DNA of 64,000 bases, from NCBI RefSeq assembly GCF_028583425.1, contig NC_072790.1, positions 160,946,397 through 161,010,396 of the forward strand. Reading direction: 5' to 3'. Shown here piece by piece: positions 1-10,177 of the stretch. Position 1 is the first letter of the stretch. Every line of letters starts with the position of its first letter. The notes under the pieces are model-generated. The model worked only from the letters and a program-made list of their open reading frames with translations, did no database searches and had not been told where the DNA came from. The DNA is from Eublepharis macularius (taxonomy: Eukaryota; Chordata; Lepidosauria; Squamata; Eublepharidae). Both the position numbers and the translations under genes were made by a program.

Positions 1-956
1 CTTTGTCTGCAATGGATGAAGTGCTGCTATCTTCTTATTTATCTTCCTATTCTGCAAAGGAAGATAAAAAATCCCAGTAATTATGGATGTGAGGAGCATC
101 TGAAAGACAGAGAATATAGAGACATTCTAAAATATTCAGGGAGTTCTCTGAACAGGGAATTTGGGGGAAAGGTTAGCTTTAGGAGAGAGATGCTGCATGA
201 CAATGGAGAGGGTTCCAACTAGTTCTTTAATGTTTGCAGTGGGTCTCTTGCAGGAAGGCAGAGGAGGAATACTCACTGTAGCGTCTGAAAATATAAACAA
301 GAACAGCCAATCTGGAATAGACCAATGGTCCATCTAGGAACATCTTGTTTCCTGCAGTGATTGACCAGAAGACCTGAAAGGCCCCCAAACCAGATACAGA
401 AACCTGTGCCTCCCCCTGCTGCTGACCCCTAGGAAACCACACAAGACAGAGCTCCAGAAGCTTTGATTTGGTGTCACGAGTGCACACACCCATGCCATTT
501 GTGTATTCACTGTAGAACTGTATTGATCTCTCTGTTCTAATGTATTGGCCTCATGCCATGAGCATATAGTTGTGCTTTGTAATGTAGCCACATAGTCATG
601 CCATTCTTGCCTGCCTGAAACTGAAAGTTTTCACAGAACAAGTAACCAGCCTGTTATCTCTGAAAGTATGGTGCACTGACTTTGCAGCTGGGACCAGAAA
701 TGTAACCGTTTCTCAGGGGAGAGAGACAGACTTTGATTGCTTTGTAATCTTCTGCCGTTTCTATCCAGACTAAGCTATTGTGTTCTCATGCAACTTCTGA
801 GGGTTTTGCGCCTAAATGCAATCTGCTCTAAGGGGGGGGGGGATAGTACTCCCTATATCAATAGTGCCTTTGTCTCATTGTTTCGACAAGAGACCTCCTC
901 AGGGGTGGAAACACATCTCACCAATGAAACATCCTAGATAGTCTTTTTGGCAAGTC
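1..956. other. no recognised gene
   Basis: No family-like protein, RNA gene or clear repeat is visible. Short open frames here have no recognisable motifs. A G-tract lies near 831-842. The stretch 860-905 has, on the minus strand, a CTGAGGA...GAAAC arrangement like the core of a hammerhead ribozyme (see findings). Confidence 0.5.
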
Positions 957-1019
957 AAACATGGAAAATCAACAAGAAGAAATGCCATTCACATTTCTTC
1001 TTGTTGACTTTCCATGTTT
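957..1019. repeat. near-perfect inverted repeat (28-bp arms, 7-nt loop)
   Basis: Bases 957-984 are the reverse complement of 992-1019 with one mismatch, separated by a 7-base loop. A transcript from either strand would fold into a single uninterrupted hairpin. It could be the centre of a small foldback transposon or a microRNA-like precursor. No flanking terminal repeats were identified. Confidence 0.85.
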
Positions 1020-1777
1020 GGCAATACTACCGGCCCTGGTTGTAGGGCAGCCAGGCACATCTTCTGGACATTCTGCTTTTTGCAACATTCTTCACATCTG
1101 CTTAAGAGAACGGAAGAATTATTATTGGCTTTACTACATTTATTTACCTTATTGACTTCCTTTTGGACTGATCTTTATTCAGAACCAGTTCTTTTGGTGG
1201 ACTTTAACTGCACGTTTGCACTCTCAGTGCTTTGGAACAGAGCTTACTTTGTGTGAATGTATGCTTTGACTATGTTTGGATTATGTTGTTGACTTTTCTT
1301 TTCACTGTACTTAAATACATTACTATTAAGTAGTTTTGCGTGTTTGATTGGTAATTTTATTATTTTTCCTCCACATACAGTTTGTTCTGTTATTTCGGCT
1401 CAGTTTCCTGGGCTTAATTGACAGGCAGGGTTGTGAAAATAAACCCAAAGCCTGTCTCTAATGATAGAAGATGCACAAACTACTTGTGCTAAGGGGAATA
1501 TCAGAGGATTTTTGAGCTCCTTTAATTAGGGCTTAATGATCTTCTATGTCTTCAGTCACAGCAACATCAAAGCAGGAACAGCATCAAGACCAGCTGAAAA
1601 ATTCAGTAAGTTCACCATGTAAATATCTCTCTACATTATTTTCTCGTCTCTGGATGCAATCAAGAATTATTTTGACCTCTTCTTTTCTCCTACAAGAAAC
1701 TAAAAATCAGCTACATTTTTCTATCTTATTTTATTTTTCTGAATGAAGACAGCTAGCAAAATCTGTAGCTCTTCAAT
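1020..1777. other. no recognised gene
   Basis: AT-rich sequence with no recognisable coding motifs. It ends at the left copy of the L1 target-site duplication (1778-1794). Confidence 0.5.
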
Positions 1778-1794
1778 GAAAAAAGTCAGACTCA

Positions 1795-2601
1795 CTATCA
1801 CCTAACTACGACTGGTTCCAGTATAGACAGATCAGAGACTTATATAATTCGGACTCTGTAAAGGGAGGTATACGAATAGAGAATTCGGAACTAGAGCAGA
1901 CCCTTCTTAAAGAAGATAAGAAAAGAATATCCAAGGTATACCAAGTACTGTTGAAGTGGTATACCGAGGATGAGATAGTTAAAACACAAATGGTGAAATG
2001 GGCTATAAACTTTAATAAAGAAATAACAATGGAGGCATGGGAATACTTGTGGAAAACTACAATGAAGACAACGACATGTACTAATATCAAAGAGAACATC
2101 TACAAAATGATCTATCGTTGGTACATGACACCAAAGAAGATTGCGCTAGGGAATTTGAATACTTCTAATAAATGCTGGAAATGTAAGAAGCATGAGGGCT
2201 CCCTCTATCATATGTGGTGGTCGTGTGAGGTAGCTAGGCAGTACTGGGGGGAAATAATAAGAGAAATGAGTGAAATTTTACAATTTCAAATTAATAAGAA
2301 CCCAGAACTCCTGCTACTGAACTTGGGAATGGAGGGAATTCCAGCCCAATACAGGACGTTGATATTTTATATGACAGCAGCAGCTAGACTTTTGTATGCG
2401 CAAAAATGGAAAGTACAAGAAGTGCCAACTATTGAAGATTGGATTTACAAATTGCTGTATATGGCTGAAATGGATAAGATGACAAGAAAACTGAGAGATC
2501 TGGACTCAGGGCAGTTCAACACAGACTGGGAGAAGCTGAAACAACACCTGGAGAAGAAATGGGAGGTGGGAGGAAAACTGTGGCAGTTTGAGAACTACTG
2601 A
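1795..2601 (+). pseudogene. L1 ORF2 C-terminal fragment
   Basis: The frame is open from the first base of the insertion (1795) to the stop at 2599-2601, 268 codons. It has no native start because the 5' part was lost on insertion. The C-terminal region carries the L1 zinc-knuckle-like segment CWKCKKHEGSLYHMWW, followed by a conserved WSC and a final KLWQFENY tail. The protein is clearly homologous to the C-terminus of the longer L1 at 33974-35836, which ends KLWSLDSY. Endonuclease and reverse transcriptase domains are absent, so it cannot act alone. Confidence 0.93.
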
Positions 2602-3274
2602 AGCACTGAAGTAGAGGGGGGAGACTTTACCGGGGGGAGAAGAGATAAATGTGAATTAATAAGCAGTCAGATTAATAGATTGATATATATATAGATACAT
2701 ATAGGTTAACAAACAGAACATAGATAGAAAATAATTAACTATAAGGATTAAATATAAGGATTGATTAACTAACAATATTTTCTTTCTTTTTGGTAAGTTT
2801 TGTACCAAACTGAATGTCTGAAGATATAGATGAGTCAAATTGATTGACTACGTGATGAGAGATATATAGAATTATTACAAAAAGATAGAATGAGTAATAT
2901 ATAGAGAATAAGTCAAATTGTTTGATATAAATGAATGTATGATCTATATGGTTTATGATATATAGAAATATTTGAAATTGAAAAATGGGATAAATTGTTT
3001 ATCTAAGATGGAAACAAAGACTTACAGTTTGGGCATACAATGTTAAAAATAGTTAAGGATGTACTGCTTAGAATAATGGAGAATATATATTTGTTTTAGA
3101 TAGAGGAAGCTAATAAAAGTAAGGGAAAGGGGACAAAGGGTTGGAAAGCTGTTGGAAGTCAACAAAAAGGGGGGGGAAAGGGAGGGGGTTAGAGATGAAA
3201 AAATTGGGGAAAATTGAATGTAAATGTAAAAATAATGGATTCTAACCCAATAAAAAATTTAAAAAAAAAAAAAA
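1795..3274 (+). mobile_element. 5'-truncated L1 LINE with 17-bp TSD
   Basis: The insertion is bounded by identical 17-bp copies of gaaaaaagtcagactca at 1778-1794 and 3275-3291. It contains the 3' end of ORF2, about 650 bp of AT-rich 3'UTR, an AATAAA-like signal and a poly(A) tail (3250-3274). This is a standard target-primed LINE insertion truncated at its 5' end. The exact TSD suggests moderate age. Confidence 0.95.
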
Positions 3275-3291
3275 GAAAAAAGTCAGACTCA

Positions 3292-3453
3292 ATTATGTAT
3301 GACTTATTTGGACTCTGAACTCCAAAACATAATTTGGACTAGATTATTGAATGTGAAACTGTAAACACACCTGGGATCAGTGCCAACATTCAAGACATTA
3401 CCTGCTTTTTCCTTCTATGTTTTGCTTCCAAAAGGAAACTGTGCAATGGACTC
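3292..3453. other. short spacer between L1 and the Harbinger block
   Basis: Single-copy-looking sequence with no recognised motif. It ends in a TAA (3454-3456) directly before the left terminal motif of the next element. Confidence 0.5.
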
Positions 3454-4087
3454 TAACAGCGCAATCCTATGGCCGGCCCCAACGCCGACGCGGCTGCACT
3501 GGTGGTGTGGCGGCGCCGCCGGGCCGGATCCTGTGCCAGCAAAGTGTGGCCGCAGCGGCGCCTGCAGCGGCGCAGAGATGCAATTTTGGAGAACCAGAAA
3601 GTGTTGTGGGCGGGTCTGATCTACGGCCGCCGCCAGGCACAGCCAAAGGGCGCTGTTCCTGACAAGCGTCAGGGGGAGGGGCCAGGAAAGGCGCAGCCTA
3701 TGGGCAGCACGCGATCCCGGCCAGGCCCCAGAGCAGCAGGCAAACCGCGCCCATGCTGGCAGACTGCCTCGGCTCGTGTGTCGGGCGGGGCTCGCAGTCG
3801 GGAAGGAGAGGGGTGGGCGTAGTCTGAGAAGCCTTTCCCCCGTTTGCCCAATGTAGCACCAAGTCCCTGGCGGCCGCGTCCAGAGAGGTTGGCATGGGAC
3901 TGGCAGGCGCCCTGCCATGAGGAATCCAGGTCAGCAGCCAGTCTCTGGCAGCAGGGGACAGCCCCCCAGTGGCGCCGAAGGGGAGGGCTGGCCTGAGGCC
4001 GCCACCAAGAGGCAGATACAGCGGGCCTGCCCCCTCGTCCCCATCCCAAGGCAAAGAACACAGACACCCATTGCACAGAAATCAGCC

Positions 4088-4093
4088 TTTATT
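4088..4093 (-). promoter_or_regulatory. poly(A) signal AATAAA for the Myb-like gene
   Basis: AATAAA on the minus strand lies about 107 nt beyond the stop codon of the Myb-like gene. Confidence 0.75.
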
Positions 4094-4199
4094 ATTATAT
4101 CATCCCACCTCCCCCAGCAGACGTGAGGAAGGGGAGGCGTGTAGGAGAGCCGTCTGTGCAGCAAAACACCCCACCCCACCCCCAAGGCGGCAGCGGCGG

Positions 4200-5742
4200 T
4201 CACCGGCGAGGCCGGCGGCTGGACCCCCTTGGCCGTCCACGGGCCCGGCCTCTCGCACGCAACTGGGCCCGAGGGAGGGGTGCCTCTGGGGCGGGTGGAG
4301 CTGCTGCAGCGGGTGGGGCCGGAGGATCGAGGATGGCGACGAGCCGCCCGAGCAGGGCTTCGGCACGGACTTGAGAGGCACGGACCCCTTCCCCCACTTC
4401 CAGTACCGCAGCCATGAACTCCCGGCCGCGGTTGTTCGCCTCCTCCCATGCAGCGTGCACCTCTAGCCGCTCCCTCTCGATCGCCGCCCACATTGCGGCT
4501 AGTGTCGGGGGAAGCCGCTGGGCAGGGCGGGGGCCGCGAGCCCGTGCGCCTGGAAGGATCCCCTCCATGGGCCCCTCCCCCTCAGAGGCGGAGCCAGGTC
4601 CTTCCCGCACACGGCCCATGGCACCCGGGGGCGGGGGGGCTGGAGGGGATGGTGCTGCAGGCTGGGACAGCTCCTCGAGCGGCTCTGTCGATGAGGTGTC
4701 CTGAACCGGCGGAGTCCCAGGGCCACCTTCACCCTCCACCGACACAGGGAAGCCGAGCGACTGCAGGAGAGCCGCTCCGGCAGCAGAGGTCCTCCGGGAG
4801 GGTGGCAGCTCACGCAGCTGGGCAATCACCTCCCCGCCTATCTCCAGGCGCATGGTCCCTGCTGGAGCGAGACATGGGTGGGAAGAGGCCCCAGGGAGGG
4901 AAGAGCAGCGGCCCAACATGGGCTGCCACAGGCCACCGAGCCGGGCCAAGCACACCCATTCCAACTGCGGCCGCAACCCCTCGTCTTGAGACCGGTCGGC
5001 GCCATGAGTGGCCTTGGATGTGTGGCCGAGGCCGGCGGCCGAGCCGGTCCCTGGCCCCACCAGCAGCAGGGCCACAGATACATACCGTGCTCCGGATCCA
5101 TGCCCCCCGACGGGCCCGGTTGAGGCTCCTCGTCGCTGGCAGCAGGGGCTTGCTGTGGCGGTGGAAGGGCTGCCTGTTCCTGGGCCCCGCTCTCTGCCAG
5201 GGGGGGCACAGACTCCGCCGCCTCTGCCTCCGCCTGGCTTGGGTCTGGACCCTCAGGGGCCGTGCCTACTCACGGGAGAGGCCCTGTCACACATGTGCCA
5301 CGATCCATACGTCCCCCCCCTCGCCTCCCTGAATCCACAAATACTAACCGGGCAGGACCTCAACGCCCAGGCCGCCCACCACCGCCTCCGGGATGACCGC
5401 TCGCATGACCGCCTCTGGGCCTGGGAGCCCCTCGTCAAGGGCCCGCTCATAAGGAACCCCCTGAGACATGAGGAGGCGCACTCGTTTGCGCGCGGGCCCG
5501 AAAGAATCATTCCAGCGCTTCATTGCCGAGTGAGCAGTGCGGGGCGCGTTGCCCACAGCCGAGACCCTGTCAGCTGCCATCTGCCAGAATGCCCGTCGTC
5601 GAGACCGGGACGAGGCGCCCCTGTGCGTGCTCAGGGCGACCTCCGCATTCTCCACCACGAGCCCAAAAAGCAGCACTCTCTCGGCCTCTGTCCAGTTTGC
5701 CTGGCGCTGGCTTCCGCCGCCACTAGTGCTCTCAGCAGACAT
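4200..5742 (-). CDS. Harbinger-associated Myb/SANT-like DNA-binding protein, three exons
   Basis: Proposed coding exons are complement of 5349-5742, 5086-5265 and 4200-4858, giving 410 residues. Donors are CCCG|GTTAGT and CACG|GTATGT; acceptors end TAG| and CAG|. All junctions are phase 1 and stay open. The start is the ATG at 5742, just ahead of the conserved domain; a longer frame upstream would begin with a non-ATG codon. Residues ~14-90 form a Myb/SANT-like trihelix domain with spaced tryptophans W17, W53 and W77 and basic RSRRR and KRW stretches. The remainder is Pro/Ala/Gly-rich with a very arginine-rich tail, a likely nuclear signal. In known Harbinger systems such a protein binds the element ends and helps bring the transposase into the nucleus; that role is inferred here. 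It is divergent from the transposase, about 440 bp apart, with an AATAAA downstream. Confidence 0.8.
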
Positions 5743-6179
5743 GGGGGTAGTGCCCGCTGGAATGTCCGGTCCCCGAGATAAGTGGTGGGAACCAGCCACC
5801 TAGTCATGTGCTCACCCATCCCCTCGGCAAGATGGAGGAGGGCACAGGGGGTGCAGGACCGGGAAGGGTGGCTGGGACGGCCCATGCAGCGGACAGAGGA
5901 CCTGCTCCTGAGCACCACTTGCAACGGGCCGCTGAGACCGGTAGGCCTGCTGCTGTGCGTGGGGGGGGGGGGGTTCAGGGTGCTGAAACTCAACCTGCGT
6001 TCCTTCCAGGCAGGACCTTGATCATCCCCGCCTGGTGCCCGCCACTGCCGCCGCGGCTCCCAGCCATCCGGACCAGCCACCTCCTGCCAGCCGTGTTTGT
6101 CTGAGCGGCCCTCAGGCGGCGCCGCCTCAGACGCCGCCGCCGGTTCCAGGCCAGGGTGCCATCCCTGCTCCTGGGCGAC
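5743..6179. promoter_or_regulatory. divergent intergenic region between Myb-like gene and transposase
   Basis: Both genes point away from this 437-bp interval, so it probably carries a bidirectional promoter and 5' non-coding exons. It contains a G-tract (5961-5972) and plausible splice acceptors (TTCCAG at 6004-6009 and 6144-6149) that could belong to a 5'UTR intron of the transposase gene. No clear TATA box is seen. Confidence 0.4.
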
Positions 6180-7224
6180 ATGACTTGCCTGGACCGCTTC
6201 CGCCTGGACAGGGCAGCCATACAGGCTCTGTGCGAGGAGCTCGCGCCCGCCCTTCAGGGGCAAGCTGCGGCTCCCCGGGGCATCCCCGTCCTCCAGAGGG
6301 TCCTGCTGTCCCTCCGCTACCTTGCGACCGGCTCCTTCCAGGGAGTCATGGCTGAGGCCTTGGAGGTCTCCCAGTCATCCGCCAGCCGCTGCCTGCATGC
6401 CTTCCTGGACGCCCTAGTTGGTCGGATCCGCGAGCACATCCACTTTCCCACCTCGGAGGCAGAGTTGGCACCCATCCGGGCTGGCTTCTCCTCCTTTGCA
6501 GGCTTCCCCAATGTGATTGGAGCAGTCGACTGCACGCATGTGGCCATATGCGCTCCCAGAGAGGAGCCGCAGGTCTACAGGAATCGGCACCGGTTCTACA
6601 GTATCAATGTCCAGGCAGCCTGTGACCACCAGGGGATCTTCACGGACCTCGTTGCCAAGTTCCCGGGAAGCGTCCACGACGCACAGATCTTCACCACCTC
6701 CGGCCTGAACAGGCTCCTGTCATCATGGCCTGAGGGGAGAGGCTGGCTCCTAGGTCAGGAGTTGGTGGGGGAGCTGTGAGGGGACGGGGATGGGAAGGGA
6801 GATCCTAACTCCGCCTCCCCTTGCAGGTGACCGTGGCTATCCATTGCTGCCTTACCTCCTGACGCCATACCCTGCGGATGAGCCCGCCGACAGAGCCAAC
6901 TACAACCAGGCCCACCGGCGCACGAGGATGGTGATCGAACGTGCTTTCGGTCAGCTGAAAATGCGCTTCAGATGCCTCCATCACACGGGCGGCCGCCTGG
7001 CCATGCAGCCGTTCACCGTCGCCAAGCTCGTGGCTGCCTGTGTCATGCTGCACAATATTGCCGTGCGCCAGCAGCTCCCCTTGCCAGCCACAGAGGGCCC
7101 AGGCGAGGACCCCTGGCTGCCGCCCGCCGGTCGCCTTTCTCCTGACGCCCCGGCAGAGCCCCAGGAGCATGACCGAGCTGTGCGAGACAGGGTCGCGGAG
7201 CACCTGTGGCATGCTGCGCGCTGA
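6180..7224 (+). CDS. Harbinger (PIF/HARBI1-like) DDE transposase, two exons
   Basis: Exon 1 is 6180-6753 and exon 2 is 6827-7224, joined across a 73-bp intron (CTAG|GTCAGG ... TTGCAG|GTGACC) that restores a Leu-Gly-Asp core (LLGDRGYPL). The product is 323 residues, close to the family's usual ~350. An N-terminal helical region (DRFRLDRAAI, LATGSFQGVMAEALEVSQSS) precedes the DDE nuclease. The catalytic residues appear as D117 in GAVDCTHV, D167 in PGSVHDAQIF and E229 in VIERAFGQLKMRF. CVMLHNIA near the C-terminus is typical of the family. The ATG at 6180 has G at -3; the frame is open upstream to a TGA at 6102, so an extra 5' exon is possible. No internal stop or frameshift is seen, so the catalytic core looks intact. 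The enzyme would cut and paste elements with TWA target duplications. Confidence 0.92.
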
Positions 7225-7417
7225 GGGCCATGCCTGGCCATGGGGGGCTCGGCCGGCCAAACACTCGCCCTTTACGCCCCTATGGTGTCCCAGGCGGCCC
7301 CTCCGAGTCCCCGCTCCCTCAACCCCTGCATGTAGAGAGCATGGGAAAGCCGCCCCGGCCAGCAGCCACCGCCCCCCATGGACGGGCTGCACGGGAAAAG
7401 CGGTTAATGAACTTGGC

Positions 7418-7423
7418 TTTATT
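7418..7423 (-). promoter_or_regulatory. poly(A) signal AATAAA for the 231-codon gene
   Basis: Minus-strand AATAAA about 65 nt past the stop of the reading frame at 7488-8479, in the context TGGGAATAAAGC. Confidence 0.75.
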
Positions 7424-7487
7424 CCCAATCGATTCCAGGGCCGCATCAGGCGCCCAGAGAGCAGCTTGCCAACCCAGAACCCCGGCC

Positions 7488-8479
7488 TCAGCAGCCAGGA
7501 GGGTGAGGGCTAGGTAGCGCGTCGGAGCAGGGGGAGGCCAGCGACCCCGCCACGGCATCCCCGTTACAGAGCAGGGGCCCGGCTGGGGTCCAAGATGCCT
7601 GTGCCTGGGATGGCATATCGGCAGCTGCCCGGCCGTCTGCGGGGACGGGCTCCAGCTTCGGCCGCTTCCTGCCAGGCCCCTCCACTGGGTCACCGTCTGG
7701 GTCTTCAGCGGGTGGCGGGTAGCGGGGTGGAGACCAGGCGGTGAAGCCCCTCCCAAGTTCCTCCTCATCTGGCGAGGGGCTCCGGGCGGGCGCCGCTGTG
7801 GGGGCAAGAGGTGGGGGATGGGAGCGTCAGGGCCCCTGTGGGCTCTGGGGTTGTTGTCGCGGCCGCAGGCCGCCCCACCCCACATGCCCGTGCCCCTCCT
7901 GTTGGCGAGACTCACATGGTGCCGCTGCCCGCGCCTGCTGGAATGCCCCGTGAACCCGGTCCATGGCAGCCATCCACCTGTCATTGATGGTCCCTGCAGA
8001 GGGGGGAGAGAGGGAGGGGGGGCACCCGTTGGTGGCAGCCCGGCATCTGCTGCAAGCACCTGCAACCTGCGCCTCGACGGAAGTGGCTGGGACGCCTCCG
8101 GGCCCTTATGGCCTGCCCTCTGTGGCAGCGGAGGAGGCTCCCTGGATGGCGCCGAGGACCCTGACTTACTGCGCGCGGGGCCCGCAGCCACCTCCTCTTC
8201 CAGGAGGTCATGCTCCACCTCGCACAGCGCCGTGTCTAGCCACGCTCGTATGAGGTGGGCCTCCTCCGCACGGCCAGGGAAGAGCTCCTCCAGGTAAACT
8301 GGCCGCGCAGTCATTGCACCCTCATCTGCCAGGAGGTCATTCCCGGCAGCCTTGGCAATGAGCTGGGCCCCGAGCCTGGCCGCCCACTGCTCCCGCCACC
8401 CGTCGCCCTCCATGCAGCCGGGACCGCTGTGGGTATAGTGTTTCTGTGCTGCCCACCGAACTACACCGCCCGCCGGCAT
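7488..8479 (-). CDS. unrecognised spliced protein inside the Harbinger block (231 residues, three exons)
   Basis: Proposed exons are complement of 8170-8479, 7916-7993 and 7488-7795. The splice sites are GCGCA|GTAAGT, polypyrimidine-CTCTGCAG|GGACC, CACCAT|GTGAGT and TTGCCCCCACAG|CGGC. Both junctions are phase 1 and the spliced frame is open from ATG 8479 to TGA. I do not recognise a domain. Exon 1 encodes a compact, partly acidic helical-looking region (ALCEVEHDLLEEEV). Exon 2 encodes INDRWMAAMDRVHGAF, which could be an amphipathic helix. Exon 3 is Pro-rich with a basic RKRPKLEP patch, a possible nuclear signal. It lies convergent to the transposase, with the two stops 263 bp apart. A third protein is not standard for Harbinger elements. 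The good splice sites and matched phases argue it is, or was, a real gene; its function is unknown. Confidence 0.6.
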
Positions 8480-8725
8480 GACCTTGGAGGGTCTGAGATG
8501 TAACAATTCCCTATCTTCTGTCTGGCAGCTGCATAGTTCATGGATAGGTTCAGCACAGGCCCCCCCCCCGTCTCAGACCTGTGGGTTGGAGGGGAGGGGG
8601 CCGTGGTGGTTGGCTTCCTATGGCCCCAGGGCCCTCTTCCCTTGCGGGGATGCTGTGCTGCTCAAGTGCATCCTTGCGGGACGTGAACCCTTGGGCCTGG
8701 CTGTACGTTGCGCCGTGGGACTGGG

Positions 8726-8731
8726 AATAAA
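8726..8731 (+). promoter_or_regulatory. plus-strand AATAAA
   Basis: First plus-strand AATAAA after the transposase stop, about 1.5 kb downstream, in the context TGGGAATAAAGC, nearly the same as the minus-strand signal at 7418-7423. It may end the transposase transcript or an unrecognised plus-strand gene. Confidence 0.4.
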
Positions 8732-8737
8732 GCTCAT

Positions 8738-9716
8738 CTACACATGGACCCGTGTCTGCCTGCGATAGTTTGGTGAACTGCCAGCCATATCCTGCCCTGG
8801 CACCATGAGTGCATGACCAGGCCCGCGGTGACAGCGCATCCCTTCCAAGGGGGGGGGGGGGCTTAGGATGCACAAGGACTGGCCAGGGGCCGCTCTGGCA
8901 TGTCTTCCATATTGCCCTAACGCACCTGCCCTGCCTGGCATGCCGCCCTGAGCTGGGGCAGTCACGCAACCTGCCATCAGGGGGCCCTCCCGGGCCTGGG
9001 GTGGCCACCCAGCCTGCATGGCCCGGCCGGGGAAGGGGCACGCTGTGGCAGCCAGCCGGGAGGCCTCGGGCTCCCGCATTTTAGCCACTTTGCGCAGCTG
9101 ATGCGCTCTTCCACTGCCCCTGTGGGCGGGGCCAGCGGCCTTCCCTGCAGGATTGGCGGGGCTGGCAGCCTCGGAGTGGTTCCCCCCCCCGGCAGGGCAA
9201 CGCGAGTGGCCACAATTGCTGAACGCAGGAGACGGCGCCGAGCCAGGGCGGAGCCACGCGCAGCCTCGGACACACCCCACCCCTCCCAACAACCATGGCC
9301 TGTTGGCGTGGGAGGCTGGCAACTGCTCCACGGGATTGGATGCGAGGCAGGACGCCCTGGGGTGGAATGACCAATGGGGCTGCTGCAGACGCCCGAGGGG
9401 CTGGACCCACTCTGGGAGGCGGCCGCTCATGGGACTGTGTTGCTGGGGCTGCGGCTGCGATGGGGGCGACCCTCCCCAGGCGCGCGAGACCTCCTGCCCG
9501 GGATATGGCATCCGCCTGCCACCACCCTGGATTCTCCATTGGTGGGGGCTAGGATTCCCGCGAGTGGACCGTTTCCCCTGCCATCTCCCGCTCCCTTGCA
9601 GCGGCAGCTCGCACCACCCTCTCCCTTGCTTATCGGGTGCCAGCTATTCTCCCCACCGGGGATTGATCCCCCTCCCCGCTCACATGCCCCGCCCCAACCC
9701 TCTACCTGGCCATAGA
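8738..9716. other. GC-rich interior of the Harbinger block, no gene assigned
   Basis: Several long open frames overlap on both strands here, as expected for GC-rich DNA. None has a recognisable motif or a supported splice structure. Confidence 0.4.
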
Positions 9717-9840
9717 TGCAGGGGAGTTAGCCGTGTTAGCCTGTGGTAGCGAATTCAAAAAGGGTCCCATAGCACCTTTAAAACTATCCAATTTTATTGT
9801 GGCATAGGCTTCTGAGAATCAAGTTCTCTTCAGCAGATGG
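9717..9840 (-). repeat. interspersed repeat (copy A), retroposon-like
   Basis: The sequence runs from gttagccgtgttag to aagttctcttcagcagatg. It matches, with divergence, both outer parts of the repeat at 16034-16422 (gttagccgtgttagtctgt and the reverse complement of gaagagaacttgattctc). It interrupts the GC-rich block and is AT-richer. The family is common in reptile genomes by my recollection, but I cannot name it with certainty. The strand is nominal. Confidence 0.65.
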
Positions 9841-10031
9841 GTGGTACAGACACTGGTCAAATACAGAGGAGGAGGGGGGGAGGAGGAGGGAGGGGGCGGG
9901 GAGGCAAGACGGGGTGTGTCGGATACATTTGTGGCAATGTGCAGGTGGGGAGATGTGACGGGAGTGTTGGGGGAGGGGCGGAGGACGAAGTCAGACTCGC
10001 AGACACAGAAAACAGTTGTTGTACATCTCGT

Positions 10032-10037
10032 TTTATT
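10032..10037 (-). promoter_or_regulatory. poly(A) signal AATAAA for the 62-codon gene
   Basis: Minus-strand AATAAA about 141 nt past the stop of the small spliced frame at 10178-11044. Confidence 0.55.
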
Positions 10038-10177
10038 GCACTGGAAAGAGCGGGCTTGCGTTTAGGCTGGCGAGGGAGCCGGAGCATTCCACACAGCCCT
10101 CCTTCCCGCTCGGAGGGGCGGGGCTGGGATGCAGGCCGCGGCGCGACGGTGCTTCCTGGGCTGCAGCCAACCGTCCG

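Noticed and set aside
3415..4491. Many overlapping frames in the GC-rich left part of the Harbinger block
   Set aside because: High GC removes stops on all strands. None has splice support or motifs, apart from the Myb-like gene listed.
7319..8506. Single 395-codon minus-strand frame as one exon
   Set aside because: It reads through strong internal splice sites. The three-exon model ends in a different frame just before AATAAA and explains the signals better.
8738..9511. 257-codon minus-strand frame
   Set aside because: No motif, low-complexity Pro/Ala/Gly composition and no supporting splice or poly(A) signal.
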